From Candidatus Contendibacter sp. (GTDB taxonomy: Bacteria; Pseudomonadota; Gammaproteobacteria; Competibacterales; Competibacteraceae): a stretch of 49,980 nucleotides of DNA. The position numbers were made by a program, and so were the translations under genes. Position 1 is the stretch's first letter; the number at the start of each line of letters is the position of its first letter. Below the pieces are notes generated by a model, which was not told the DNA's origin, did not search any database, and saw only the letters and a list, made by a program, of their open reading frames with translations. Positions 16,470-25,525 of this stretch are shown piece after piece. The stretch spans positions 1-49,980 of the forward strand of contig JARSSO010000050.1 of NCBI GenBank assembly GCA_029624765.1. Direction: 5' to 3'.

Positions 16470-16575
16470 GCTGCCGATACTCCTTGAACACATTATTGAC
16501 ACCCTTGCAATTTAACCGAGTTTGGTTTACAAGTAAACAGTAATTTTAATTTTGTAAACAGGAAATGCTCACCTC

Positions 16576-17679
16576 ATGTTCGGCGAACGCCTCAAACTGG
16601 CGCGCAAGCGGGCCGGGCTGTCCCTCCGCGATTTGGAGGACCGCCTGAACCGCCAGGTCAGCGCCCAAGCCATCGGCAAGTACGAACGCGGCGAAATGAT
16701 GCCGGGTTCGCCAGTGCTGATCGCCTTGGCGCGGGCGCTGGAGGTGTCCATCGGCTACCTGCTGAGTCCAATGCAGGCCCGCCTGGACGGCGTGGAGTTC
16801 CGCAAGAAAGCGGGCACGACCGCCAAAGACCGCGCCCGTGTGGAAACCGAGGTGCTGGAGCAGGTGGAACGCTATCTGATGATCGAGGCGATTCTCGAAC
16901 TCGACAGCGCCTGCTGGAATCATCCGTTGCCCGATCCGCAACGCCGGGTGATCCGCGATTTAACCGAGTGTGAGGCGCTGGCCGAACAGGTCCGAGCGCG
17001 ATGGAACCTGGGGCTGGACCCGATTCCCAATCTGACCCAACTGCTGGAGCAGCACGGCATCAAGGTCTTGCTCCTCCCGCTGCCTGCCGGCGTGTACGGG
17101 CTGACGGGTTTGGTGCAGCGCCCGGAACGGGAGGCCGTTCCCTGCATCGTGGTCAATCGCGCTGCGACCTTGGAGCGCCGCCGGCTGACGCTGGCCCATG
17201 AACTCGGCCACCGGTTGATCGACGACGCCTCGCCCGCAGGTGCGGAAGCCGCCGCCAAGCACTTTGCCAGCGCCTTCTTGATGCCCGCCGCTTCCGTGCG
17301 GCAGGATTTTGGGACGCACCGCCACGCCATCAGTCCCCCGGAATTGATGCCAGTGAAACGCGGCTATCGGGTCAGCGCCGCCGCCTTGCTGGTGCGCTGC
17401 GAGCGGCTGGGTATCCTCTCGCCTTCCGCCTTGGCCTACGCCTTCCAGACCTTCGCCAGGGGCTGGCGCACGATGGAGCCGGAGCCGCTGGAACCGCTGG
17501 AACCACCTGGTCAAACGGGAACGCTGGAAGCGCCAGAACGGTTCGAGCAGTTGTGCTACCGAGCGCTGGCCGAGGGATTGATCGGTTTGCCCAAGGCGGC
17601 GGAACTGCTACGCCAGCCGGTCGATGTGATTGCCGCAGCGATGGAAGGGCCAGGGACGGCGAATGCGGATCATCATTAA
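16576..17679 (+). CDS. Xre-type HTH and ImmA/IrrE-type metalloprotease fusion
   Basis: A 367-residue regulator. Residues ~1-65 form an Xre helix-turn-helix (RLKLARKRAGLSLRDLEDRL, QAIGKYERGEMMPG). Residues ~145-290 form a COG2856 ImmA/IrrE domain with the zinc motif HELGH at 208-212 and downstream FASAFLMP. ImmA proteins cleave repressors. Paired with a PIN gene, this Xre-COG2856 type is a known predicted antitoxin. The stop lies 17 bp inside the PIN gene, which supports tight coupling. Autoregulation through the AT-rich upstream stretch (16500-16560) is likely but no operator is obvious. Confidence 0.88.
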   Translation: MFGERLKLARKRAGLSLRDLEDRLNRQVSAQAIGKYERGEMMPGSPVLIALARALEVSIGYLLSPMQARLDGVEFRKKAGTTAKDRARVETEVLEQVERYLMIEAILELDSACWNHPLPDPQRRVIRDLTECEALAEQVRARWNLGLDPIPNLTQLLEQHGIKVLLLPLPAGVYGLTGLVQRPEREAVPCIVVNRAATLERRRLTLAHELGHRLIDDASPAGAEAAAKHFASAFLMPAASVRQDFGTHRHAISPPELMPVKRGYRVSAAALLVRCERLGILSPSALAYAFQTFARGWRTMEPEPLEPLEPPGQTGTLEAPERFEQLCYRALAEGLIGLPKAAELLRQPVDVIAAAMEGPGTANADHH

Positions 17680-18190
17680 CGACGCTTCGGCGTTGATCGA
17701 TCTGGCGAAGACCCGGTTGCTGGAAAGCCTGCTGCGACTGCCCTACCGGTTTGTGATTCCGGATGTGCTGTATGCGGATGAACTGATTAACCTGCGGCAC
17801 TATCAGCGAGAACAATTGCTCGACATCGGTTTTGTGCTGGGCGAACTGGACGGGCTACAGGTCGGGAAAGCCAGCGCGTACAGCCAGCAACATCCCCAAC
17901 TGAGTCTCAATGATTGCTTTGCCCTGGTCATGGCCGAAACCACGGAGAACGCCGTTCTGCTGACGGGCGACCAGCGATTACGCCGCGTGGCGGAACAACA
18001 GGGCGTGGCCGTGCATGGCATTCTGTGGATATTGGATCAAGCCTATGAGCAGGGAGCGGTTGAGGCTGCAACACTTCATGCTGCGCTGCTGGTGCTGGCC
18101 CGCGATCCCTTGACACGGCTGCCCGGTAAGGAATTACAACGGCGCATACAGGATTTTTTCTTGAAACTTCATGCAGAGTCAGGGTTATGA
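17663..18190 (+). CDS. PIN-domain protein, probable toxin
   Basis: A 175-residue PIN-like nuclease. IIINDASALIDLAKT places the first catalytic Asp at residue 7. Acidic residues follow in DVLYADEL, SLNDCFALVMAE and LLTGDQRLRRVA, the usual PIN metal site. PIN toxins cleave RNA, often tRNA or rRNA. The start at ATG 17663 overlaps the Xre-ImmA gene by 17 bp, which fits a toxin-antitoxin pair. An ATGA overlap links it to the next gene at 18187. The assignment as toxin rests on context and domain type, not on a test. Confidence 0.82.
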   Translation: MRIIINDASALIDLAKTRLLESLLRLPYRFVIPDVLYADELINLRHYQREQLLDIGFVLGELDGLQVGKASAYSQQHPQLSLNDCFALVMAETTENAVLLTGDQRLRRVAEQQGVAVHGILWILDQAYEQGAVEAATLHAALLVLARDPLTRLPGKELQRRIQDFFLKLHAESGL

Positions 18191-18921
18191 ATGAACAACG
18201 CACAATGATTAGGGTAGCAATTCTTAAAGCTCTTTACGATATTGATTATGGTCAATGGCCTATGCTAATGGATAAGCAAAATCCATCTGGTCAGCAGGTA
18301 GCCTATCATGATGATCTTGGAACAGCCGGTACGACGCTAAGTAATTATATAAAAAGGCTATTTCCATTTATTAGTTTAAGTGATCAGCAGGTTGAAAGCG
18401 ATCTAGCTTACTTAATAGAGAAAGGATTCGTCGTCAGAAAACCGACAGGGAGAATACCAGGCTCAGACAAAGTGGAACGGATGAAGCATTCTTGGTTTGC
18501 AATCAACGCTTATGGCAAAGATGTTATCGAAGGTAATAGACAGGAGCCTACAATGCCAGAAATCAAGCAACATATCGTTCACATTGGGGAAATCAATGGC
18601 TCCGCTGTAGCCGTTAATAGCCCAGAAGCTAGAGTTACTTTGGAGATTAATCATGCTCAAAGTAGCGAATTAAAAAATCTTATCAACCAGCTTGAGGAAG
18701 CGATCAACAGCCTACAAAGTGAAAACCAACGCAATATAGGAAACCAACTCATTAACCAACTTAAAGGGGAAATCTCTCTTGAAAAGAGTCAACAAGATAG
18801 CACTGTGATCTCCTCACAAATAAATAGACTGAAAAACTGGTTTCAGCAAATAGATATACCCGCTATTGGTAAAATCTATGAAGTACTAGAAAAGCTGATG
18901 AGTATTCTTGCGCTCACCTAA
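18187..18921 (+). CDS. Hypothetical protein, winged-helix-like N-terminus, coiled C-terminus
   Basis: A 244-residue protein. Residues ~1-115 look like a winged-helix DNA-binding domain (MIRVAILKALYDIDYG, VESDLAYLIEKGFV). Residues ~128-150 contain HIVHIGEINGSAVAVNSPEA, a Gly/Asn beta motif of the kind found in effector-associated and defence proteins. The tail is a long amphipathic helix (ELKNLINQLEEAINSLQ). The gene is AT-rich, unlike the two genes before it, but overlaps the PIN stop by 4 bp (ATGA). It may be a third component or an acquired partner. Function unknown. Confidence 0.65.
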   Translation: MNEQRTMIRVAILKALYDIDYGQWPMLMDKQNPSGQQVAYHDDLGTAGTTLSNYIKRLFPFISLSDQQVESDLAYLIEKGFVVRKPTGRIPGSDKVERMKHSWFAINAYGKDVIEGNRQEPTMPEIKQHIVHIGEINGSAVAVNSPEARVTLEINHAQSSELKNLINQLEEAINSLQSENQRNIGNQLINQLKGEISLEKSQQDSTVISSQINRLKNWFQQIDIPAIGKIYEVLEKLMSILALT

Positions 18922-18939
18922 CAGCAAAACTGAAACCGA

Positions 18940-21645
18940 TTAAACCCCAAACACCTTCAACACTTCATCCCCGTAGTGGTTGATCACCTTCACGGCGATC
19001 TTGCCGGTGTCGGGCCGGTCAAACGGGCGGCTCCTGGTGGCGTACAGTTCCGCCCAGGCCGCCTCGTCCACCTCGGCCTTGAGCGCCCGTTGCAGCTTCT
19101 CGTAGGGCTGGTCGCCGCCGGTGAAGTAGGCGTGGCGCACGAAGAAGCTCTCGCCGTTGTAGTTGGTGTCGATGAACCAGCAGGCGATGTCGGCGGTGGA
19201 GTTGGAGCGAATCTGCCCGGTGGTGGGATCGTAGATGTCGAGGCCCTTGATCTCGATCTGAATCCGACCATCCGCGCCGGGTTTGATCTGCCCGGTCTTG
19301 GGGTCTACCGGCTGAATATCCGGCTCGCCGAAGATCATGAACAGGTTGCCGCTGCCGGTCTTCTTGAGCAGCTCCTCGCCCATCGCCAGGTCGGGGTTCA
19401 TCTTGGCGGGGAGCACGGTGAGCTTGCCGTAGCGTTTCGCTTCCTCCGACACGTGCGGATCGAAGGCAAAGCCGCAGACGATCAGCAGGTCAAAGCCGAT
19501 CCCCTTCACCGCCTCCTTGGCCGCTTCCTTCACCTGCTCCGGGCCGACCGTGCCGTGCTCCGGGCCGATGGACACGGCCACCCGTTTTGTCGTCCCGTCC
19601 TTCTCGGTGTATTCCCCTGCCGCATGAATCCAAACTCCGGCGAACGGTTCCAGAGCGTCAAACTTCAGCCGCTCGTTCTTGATGGTGTTCTGCACCCCGG
19701 CCTTGCGCAGGTTATCGAGGATCATGGTCTCGAACTGGCCGCTGGCGGCTTGCGTCTTGGCCGTGGTCTCGGACGCGGGCCGCTCTTCATCGGTGGACAA
19801 CACCCGATGCGGCGACAGGCTTTCCACGGTGAACGGGCCGGTCACCCGCACCCGCTTCTTATCCTCGTAGGGCTGATCGTAGAGCGTCTCGGTGTCGGCA
19901 CTGCGGGCGATGGAGTCGTCAATCTCCCGCTGGCGCTGGCGGCGATGCGCCCACCATTGCACCAGCAGTTCCCTGGCCTTCGCGGGCCACTGCTCGCCCG
20001 CTTCGCGCGGAACCTGCCACTCTTCCCACGCTTGCTTGAGCAGGCCGTTCAACTCGGCCCGGAGCGGCTCCAGCTTCTCCTGCCAGCGGGCGTGAATGTC
20101 GTCGATCTCGCTGTTGTTGGCGATGGCCTTGAGGGTGACGTGCGGGACGGTCTTGTAGACAAAGCCCTTGCGCAGGTCGCCCTGGGGCTTGACCTCGGCC
20201 AGCGGGATTTTGCCGGTCACTTCCATCTGCTTCTTGCTGCCGTCCTCGGAATCCGCCAGGTAATAGTAGGGATAGCGGGCGGCCATCAGGCGGGTGCGGG
20301 CCAGGGCGAGGGCCACGCGGGAGGTGTCGCAGGTGATCCAGCGCCGGCCCCATTGCTCGGCAACGTAGGCGGTGGTGCCAGAGCCGCAGGTGGGGTCAAG
20401 CACCAAGTCGCCGGGGTCTGTGGACATAAGAATGCAACGCTGAACGATTTTTGCATTTGTTTGAACAACATAAATTTTATCTTTTTGGCCCATCGAATCT
20501 AACCAAACATTTGTTTGTGGTGTATAGCCAAAATCTAATTTCAATGATCTATAGCGCAAACTCGTTGTTTTTGGCAACAAACGATCAGCAAAAGCTAATC
20601 TTTTCATACCTGAATACGCGGTTTTCCAACTATTGTTATAAGCAGGTTGAAATTTTCTACCATGATATTCAAATTCAAATAATTGAGTTGCAAACATACC
20701 TCCACCTATTAAAGGATTTGCGACCTCTTCGTCATCTTCTGATTTTTCTATAAATAGAGAACGATTTTTTATTAAGCTTAAGTCTTTGCCGTAATATAGG
20801 ATATAATCACATATTGATTCAAGATTTTCACCTTTTTGATTTCCTGTTGTTTTATAAATGATAGTAGAAACAAAATTCTCACCCCCAAACACCTCATCCA
20901 GTAAACACCGTACTAAATGCACATTCTCATCGCCGATCTGCACGAAGATTGAACCGCTCTCGGTCAACAACTCCCTCGCCACCTGCAACCGATCCCGTAG
21001 ATAGGCCAGATAGGAATGAATGCCCAGCTTCCAGGTATCCCGGAACGCCTTGATCTGCTCCGGCTGCCGGGTCGCATCCTCGGCTTTGCCGTCCTTCACA
21101 TCCCGCTTGCGGGTGGACACCTGCCAGTTCGAGCCAAACTTGATGCCGTAGGGCGGATCGAGGTAGATCATCTGCACCTGGCCCTTGAGTCCCTCCTTCT
21201 CGGCCAGACTGCTCATCACCAGCAGCGAATCGCCCAGGATCATCCGGTTCTGCCAGTGCTGGTGGTGCTGGTAGAACTCGATCAACTGGTCAAACTCGAT
21301 GCCGTTGAAGTCGGCGAACAGGTCCAGCGTCCCCGCTTGGCCCCGCCTGGCGCTGGCCCGCACGTCCTCGATGATCGCCTGCGGGTGAATCTTCTCCTGG
21401 ATGTAGACCGGCACCACCGGTACCGCCAAGTCCTGGCGGTCCTGCTCGTCCTTGCCCTTCCAGACCAGTTGCGGATCGAGGTCGGGATTGCGAGGGTAGC
21501 GCATCGTCTTGGGCGCGGCTTCGTCCTCGGCCACGAAGTCCCGGAGTTCCTCGGTCGGGATGTTGGTGCGGGTAGCGGCCGTGTGCTTGTGGCTGTCCAC
21601 GGCGATGGTTTGGCCGGAATTGGGATTTTTCTTCTTGGGAGGCAT
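18940..21645 (-). CDS. Type III-like DNA methyltransferase (Mod), N6-adenine, beta class
   Basis: A 901-residue modification subunit. DPPY at residues 163-166 (YLDPPYGIKFG) is motif IV, and DPTCGSGTT at ~413-421 is motif I. This IV-then-I order with the target-recognition domain between marks the beta class typical of type III Mod. Residues ~255-400 are that recognition domain, encoded by strikingly AT-rich DNA (see separate entry). The C-terminal ~250 residues are an extra domain of the large Mod proteins. It starts 3 bp after the Res stop. The ATG has GGGAGG a few bases upstream. It needs S-adenosylmethionine and methylates the sites that Res would otherwise cut. Confidence 0.9.
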   Translation of the reverse strand: MPPKKKNPNSGQTIAVDSHKHTAATRTNIPTEELRDFVAEDEAAPKTMRYPRNPDLDPQLVWKGKDEQDRQDLAVPVVPVYIQEKIHPQAIIEDVRASARRGQAGTLDLFADFNGIEFDQLIEFYQHHQHWQNRMILGDSLLVMSSLAEKEGLKGQVQMIYLDPPYGIKFGSNWQVSTRKRDVKDGKAEDATRQPEQIKAFRDTWKLGIHSYLAYLRDRLQVARELLTESGSIFVQIGDENVHLVRCLLDEVFGGENFVSTIIYKTTGNQKGENLESICDYILYYGKDLSLIKNRSLFIEKSEDDEEVANPLIGGGMFATQLFEFEYHGRKFQPAYNNSWKTAYSGMKRLAFADRLLPKTTSLRYRSLKLDFGYTPQTNVWLDSMGQKDKIYVVQTNAKIVQRCILMSTDPGDLVLDPTCGSGTTAYVAEQWGRRWITCDTSRVALALARTRLMAARYPYYYLADSEDGSKKQMEVTGKIPLAEVKPQGDLRKGFVYKTVPHVTLKAIANNSEIDDIHARWQEKLEPLRAELNGLLKQAWEEWQVPREAGEQWPAKARELLVQWWAHRRQRQREIDDSIARSADTETLYDQPYEDKKRVRVTGPFTVESLSPHRVLSTDEERPASETTAKTQAASGQFETMILDNLRKAGVQNTIKNERLKFDALEPFAGVWIHAAGEYTEKDGTTKRVAVSIGPEHGTVGPEQVKEAAKEAVKGIGFDLLIVCGFAFDPHVSEEAKRYGKLTVLPAKMNPDLAMGEELLKKTGSGNLFMIFGEPDIQPVDPKTGQIKPGADGRIQIEIKGLDIYDPTTGQIRSNSTADIACWFIDTNYNGESFFVRHAYFTGGDQPYEKLQRALKAEVDEAAWAELYATRSRPFDRPDTGKIAVKVINHYGDEVLKVFGV
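20430..20893 (-). other. AT-rich target-recognition segment inside mod
   Basis: Within the GC-rich methylase gene these ~460 bases are strongly AT-rich, with codons such as AAA, ATT and TTA. The borders are abrupt near residues ~251 and ~405. They coincide with the recognition domain between DPPY and DPTCGSGTT. This suggests that the specificity module was exchanged by recombination with a low-GC relative while the catalytic scaffold stayed. Confidence 0.75.
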
Positions 21646-21647
21646 GG

Positions 21648-24600
21648 TCAAGCGGCCTTTGACATTGTGGCAGATTGGGCTTGCAGGAACTCCCGAACCG
21701 TCTGCATTGCGCTGTCCGGGTCTTTCACTTCCACGAACGCCCAGCGCCCGAACTGGCCGGTGTTGTTCACGGCGGGCACCCACAGATTCTGCACCGTCGC
21801 TGTCTTCGCCGCCTTGGCCGGCAGTGGCGGGCCAGAGACCTCAACGATCAGGTTCAGCAGGTCCGCCTTGCCGTGGCCGTCGTCGATCCGCACGATGAAA
21901 TCCGGGAGGTAGCTGTGCTCCTGACCCTCGAAGGTGTACGGAATCCGGAAGTCCAGGTTGTGGTTCTTGACGTAGCTGTAGACCTCGTCCAGGTACTCCA
22001 GCGCCTGGGCCATTTTCCCCTCCCAGTCGCTGTCCAGCACCACATGGGAGATGGGGCACTTGTGGTTGGTCTGCCAGGTGGCGCGGCTGGTGTTGAAGCT
22101 CACCCCGTCGGTGTCGCCCACGGTGTTGTACGGTTGCAGGATCGGCTTGAGGGTGCTGGCCCCGCTGTCCGCCGCCACGATGGCCTGATAGATGCGGTCA
22201 GCGGCGTCATGGGCCAGTTCAATCAGCAGTAGCAGTTGCGGGAAGGTTTCGTCTTTCAGGTCGAGGCAGTCCGCCAGCCAGTGCTTGGCAATCGTCAGCA
22301 CCTGGGGAAACAGCCACGGCTTCACCTCGGCATCAAACCGGTGCGTGGCCTCCCGCTCGGTCTTCGGTTCGCCGTCCTGCCGGAAATACTTCTCCAGCAC
22401 CAGCTTCGCCAGCAGGAACGCGACTTCGTTGGGCCGCCGCCGCTTGAGATCGTCCAACCGTTGAATGCTGGACTCCCCGACGATCGGCGCATTCTCGACC
22501 ACGGTGGGAATTTGCCGGGTGGTCAGAGTCAGGCGACAGGCCGGGGTGAACTGGGCCGTCAAGGTTTCCCCCGCCAGTTCGTAGCGGTAGCCGCTCAGCC
22601 TTGGGAAGGTGATCCGTGCGTCCTGCCGCGCGTCCACGGTCGCAACGTGGGTCGTGTTCCGTTGCGGGCGGGGCTTGGCGACTCCCGCAGTCGGGATGAA
22701 CTCGAACGGCACGCCGTACACTTCGGCGTATTCCACCGGAAACGCCTCGAAAGTCACCGTTTCCCCGTTGACGATGACGGTGTGCGCTTCCAGTTCGTAG
22801 CTCACCCGCCGCAGCGCCCGGCCCACCACCTGCTCGCAGAGCAACTGCGTGGTGAACGCCCGCACGCCGAGGATGTGGGTCACGGTGTTGGCGTCCCAGC
22901 CCTCGGTGAGCATCGAGACCGACACCACGCACTTGATGCGCTCGCCCAGCTTGTTGCGCTTGCCCACGGTGTTCATGACCTCGCGCAGCAGGTCCTCGGT
23001 GGTCACTTCCTCGACGTTGCGGCCGGGGTAGCGTTGCCGCATTTCGGCCTGGAACTCCTCGATCTCGCGGGCGGCGACGGCCTTGAAGTCATCGCTCAAC
23101 GCCTCGCCCGATTCCAGTTGCCGGCTGTCGATCAGCAGGGCGTTGGGGCGGCTGGACCAGCGCCCGTTCTCGACGTTGCTGAAGATCGGCAGTTGACCGG
23201 GCACCAGTACGGTGCTTTGGCCGGTAGCCGGATCGGGCGCGGGCAGGGGTTTCTCCCAACCGGCGAGGTAATCGAACACCAGCTTGGAAGAGCGGGTGTT
23301 GTTGCAAACCACGATGAACACGGGCGGCATCAGCGCCGGGTAGTCCTTCACTTGCGCTTGCCACTGTTGGTACGCCTTCTCGTAGTGGCTGTACAGGCTG
23401 TGCAGCGCGCCCTGTAACTCCTTGGGCAACACCGGCTCCCGCTGCCCGTCCTCCTTGCCGCCCCGGCCCTTGGGCATGTCTTTCCCGACATGCGCCCACA
23501 GGTTGCGATAGGTCGGGTTCTCGGCCTGGTCGGTGTTGTCGGCCACCGGCACGCGCGGCACCTTGACGATGCCGCTTTCAATCGCGTCGGTCAGGGAGAA
23601 ATCGGACGTGACCCACGGGAACAGGGTGCCTTCGGGATAGCCGGAACCGCGCAGGAAAAACGGGGTGGCGGATAGATCGTAGACCGCCCGAACGCCCAGC
23701 TTTTTCTGCACGGCGCCCAGGCCGCCGATCCAGATTTTCGCTTCCTCCTCGCGCTGTTTCGCTTCCTGGAGGTCGTCGCCGCTCAGTTTCTCGTCTCCGT
23801 CCACCGGGCGGCGGTGGTAGCAGTGGTGCGCCTCGTCGTTCAGCACCACGATGTTCTTCTTGTTGCCCAGGTCGGCGCAGGCCCGCGCCACCATCTGCCC
23901 CTCGGTTTCCTGAAACGGGCTGGCTTCGCCCTCGACCCGCAGCAGCTTCTTGGTCAGGGACGCGGCGCTGTCGCGCTCGCGGCGGAGAAAGGCGTGATAG
24001 TTGAGGATCGCCACCTTGGCCTTGCCCAGTTCCTCCCGCAGACTCGGCGGCAACAAGTCCAGTTGCCGGTAGTAGCTGTTGGGGTCGCTCGGCAGCAACA
24101 CCCGCAGGCGGTCGCGGATGGTGATGCCCGGCGACACGATCAGAAAGGCGTCCGAGAATCGCTGATCCTGGCGATTGGCGAGCTTGTTCAGCGCCTGCCA
24201 GGCCAGCAGCATCCCCATCACCACGGTCTTACCGCTGCCGGTCGCCATCTTGGCGGCGTAACGCAGCAGCGGAGAATGACCGTCCGGGGTGGCTTGGGCG
24301 TTGGCCTGCCGCAACCGTTCCAGGATGAACGTGCCATGGTTGGCGTCGTGGCGGGGCGCAATCTCGGTCAGATAGATGATCGTCTCCACCGCCTCGATCT
24401 GACAGAAGAACAGTCGCCGCTCCCGGTCGGGGCGGGTCCAGTACTCCAGCAAGCGGCGGGTAACGGAGGTCGTGTAGGGCCGCCCGGCCTGCCGCCAGTG
24501 CGCCACCCGTGCCCGGAGATCGTTAATCAGTTGGTTCTCTTCGGCCCGGTGCTGGAGGTTCAAATCCAGCGCCCCCTGCTTCTGCGCGCCCTTGAGCTTG

Positions 24601-24746
24601 GGCTTGGCGATGGGAATGAAGTAGGTGCTCCGTCGCCGTCCCGGCGCGATTTCATCGGTGATGCCGTCGTCGGTGAAGCGGAAATGCCGCCGGGGTTCCT
24701 CGAACGGGGAGTTGATGACGGGGTTATCGATGATGACCTGGCTCAT
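21648..24746 (-). CDS. Type III-like restriction helicase-nuclease (Res)
   Basis: A 1032-residue restriction subunit. Walker A is MATGSGKT (~168-174), the DEAH box is VVLNDEAHHCYH (~300), and later helicase motifs include DLSATPF, SMLTEGWDANTVTH and EQVVGRALRR, typical of SF2 type III enzymes. A C-terminal PD-(D/E)XK-like nuclease is suggested by SYLPDFIVRIDD then LNLIVEVSG. The gene order Res then Mod, and these lengths, resemble the BPTD_3080-like family more than classical EcoP1. It overlaps the WGR gene upstream by 23 bp and ends 3 bp before mod. It looks intact. Confidence 0.9.
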   Translation of the reverse strand: MSQVIIDNPVINSPFEEPRRHFRFTDDGITDEIAPGRRRSTYFIPIAKPKLKGAQKQGALDLNLQHRAEENQLINDLRARVAHWRQAGRPYTTSVTRRLLEYWTRPDRERRLFFCQIEAVETIIYLTEIAPRHDANHGTFILERLRQANAQATPDGHSPLLRYAAKMATGSGKTVVMGMLLAWQALNKLANRQDQRFSDAFLIVSPGITIRDRLRVLLPSDPNSYYRQLDLLPPSLREELGKAKVAILNYHAFLRRERDSAASLTKKLLRVEGEASPFQETEGQMVARACADLGNKKNIVVLNDEAHHCYHRRPVDGDEKLSGDDLQEAKQREEEAKIWIGGLGAVQKKLGVRAVYDLSATPFFLRGSGYPEGTLFPWVTSDFSLTDAIESGIVKVPRVPVADNTDQAENPTYRNLWAHVGKDMPKGRGGKEDGQREPVLPKELQGALHSLYSHYEKAYQQWQAQVKDYPALMPPVFIVVCNNTRSSKLVFDYLAGWEKPLPAPDPATGQSTVLVPGQLPIFSNVENGRWSSRPNALLIDSRQLESGEALSDDFKAVAAREIEEFQAEMRQRYPGRNVEEVTTEDLLREVMNTVGKRNKLGERIKCVVSVSMLTEGWDANTVTHILGVRAFTTQLLCEQVVGRALRRVSYELEAHTVIVNGETVTFEAFPVEYAEVYGVPFEFIPTAGVAKPRPQRNTTHVATVDARQDARITFPRLSGYRYELAGETLTAQFTPACRLTLTTRQIPTVVENAPIVGESSIQRLDDLKRRRPNEVAFLLAKLVLEKYFRQDGEPKTEREATHRFDAEVKPWLFPQVLTIAKHWLADCLDLKDETFPQLLLLIELAHDAADRIYQAIVAADSGASTLKPILQPYNTVGDTDGVSFNTSRATWQTNHKCPISHVVLDSDWEGKMAQALEYLDEVYSYVKNHNLDFRIPYTFEGQEHSYLPDFIVRIDDGHGKADLLNLIVEVSGPPLPAKAAKTATVQNLWVPAVNNTGQFGRWAFVEVKDPDSAMQTVREFLQAQSATMSKAA

Positions 24747-25017
24747 GCCGCATTTCTTCTTCTGTTTCGTTCTTCTGGCCCTGTGGTCCGCCCACCGCGC
24801 GATACCCCCGCCGCTCTTTCCGCTGGCACACCTTCACACCAGCCTCGATGGCGGCGGTTTCGGTCTCGAACCAAGTTTCCCGCACCGTGCCCGGCTGTCC
24901 GATCCGGCCCCACTCACGGACCAGCGCCCAGGAGCCGAATAAGGTTCGGGCCACGGCAAGGGTGTAGAAGCGCTGCCGGTTGTGGGCCGGCTCGCGTCGC
25001 TGAAGGTGGGTGATCAC
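24724..25017 (-). CDS. WGR-domain protein upstream of the restriction operon
   Basis: A 97-residue protein that is essentially one WGR domain: RFYTLAVARTLFGSWALVREWGRIG, then GTVRETWF and a terminal helix AAIEAGVKVCQRKERRGYRAV. WGR domains bind DNA or nucleic-acid ends and occur in PARPs and MolR-like proteins. The GTG start at 25017 overlaps the upstream stop as GTGA. The end overlaps res by 23 bp, so it belongs to the restriction operon. A second WGR protein, only distantly similar, is at 49388-49633. Confidence 0.85.
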   Translation of the reverse strand: MITHLQRREPAHNRQRFYTLAVARTLFGSWALVREWGRIGQPGTVRETWFETETAAIEAGVKVCQRKERRGYRAVGGPQGQKNETEEEMRHEPGHHR

Positions 25018-25238
25018 CGCCCCGGCCCGGTCCAAGCCACATCCGCCAGATGCGCCCAGCCATCGTCCATCGCCTGATCGATCCGCGCTGGGGTCATCCC
25101 AAAGACCGTGGCCAACGCCTCGATGCTCCAGACCGGACGACCGTCCTCCGCGTAGTCCGGCGCGGGAATGCCACCCTCGTTAGCGGCCATCCGCAGCAGG
25201 TCATGGAGTTGTTCGGTCGAAAGGTCATCGAGGTTCAT
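25014..25238 (-). CDS. Small hypothetical protein, first gene before WGR-Res-Mod
   Basis: A 74-residue protein. An acidic helical N-terminus (MNLDDLSTEQLHDLLRMAANEGG) is followed by WSIEALATVFGMTPARIDQAMDDGW, which has the spacing of a small helix-turn-helix. Its stop overlaps the GTG start of the WGR gene. A DNA-binding regulator of the restriction operon is a reasonable guess. No family name can be given. Confidence 0.6.
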   Translation of the reverse strand: MNLDDLSTEQLHDLLRMAANEGGIPAPDYAEDGRPVWSIEALATVFGMTPARIDQAMDDGWAHLADVAWTGPGR

Positions 25239-25294
25239 GGTCGGTATTCATGATTTAAAGATTTACTGAAATGTGATTTTACTGAAAAGTACCT
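25239..25294. promoter_or_regulatory. Short AT-rich spacer with direct repeats
   Basis: The 56-bp gap before the restriction operon contains TTTACTGAAA at 25261-25270 and TTTTACTGAAAAG at 25276-25288, a direct repeat of TTTACTGAAA about 16 bases apart. On the minus strand these read TTTCAGTAAA. The spacing and AT-richness would suit repressor half-sites or promoter elements for the leftward operon. Confidence 0.4.
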
Positions 25295-25519
25295 TTACGA
25301 CGGTTGAAAGTGCTTTTCCAGCAGTTCCCGGACCTCATCCGCCATCTTCACCCCGCGTAGGGCGCACTGGCTCTTGATGCGAGCGTGCAGGCTGGCCGGC
25401 ACGTCGATGGTCAGCCGCTTGGTGGCTTCCGTGCGGTTGTTCACCCAGTCATCGGCCTTGGCGGCATCATCCGCCCGCGCCGCGCCCGGCTTGACGCCGA
25501 AGGATACTTTCTTGCTCAT
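25295..25519 (-). CDS. ParG-like ribbon-helix-helix partition protein
   Basis: A 74-residue protein with a basic, flexible N-terminus (MSKKVSFGVKPGAARADD) and a C-terminal ribbon-helix-helix: TKRLTIDVPASLHARIKSQC then GVKMADEVRELLEKHF. Length and layout match ParG, the centromere-binding partner of ParF. In ParG the N-terminal tail stimulates the ATPase of its partner. It follows the shortened ParA/ParF gene by 6 bp. With that partner broken, this protein may now act only as a repressor at the head of the restriction cluster. Confidence 0.75.
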   Translation of the reverse strand: MSKKVSFGVKPGAARADDAAKADDWVNNRTEATKRLTIDVPASLHARIKSQCALRGVKMADEVRELLEKHFQPS

Positions 25520-25525
25520 AGGCTC

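Noticed and set aside
18976..20502. 508-codon + frame and other long + frames opposite the restriction genes
   Set aside because: Shadows of the well-supported mod and res genes on the other strand, caused by GC-rich third positions.
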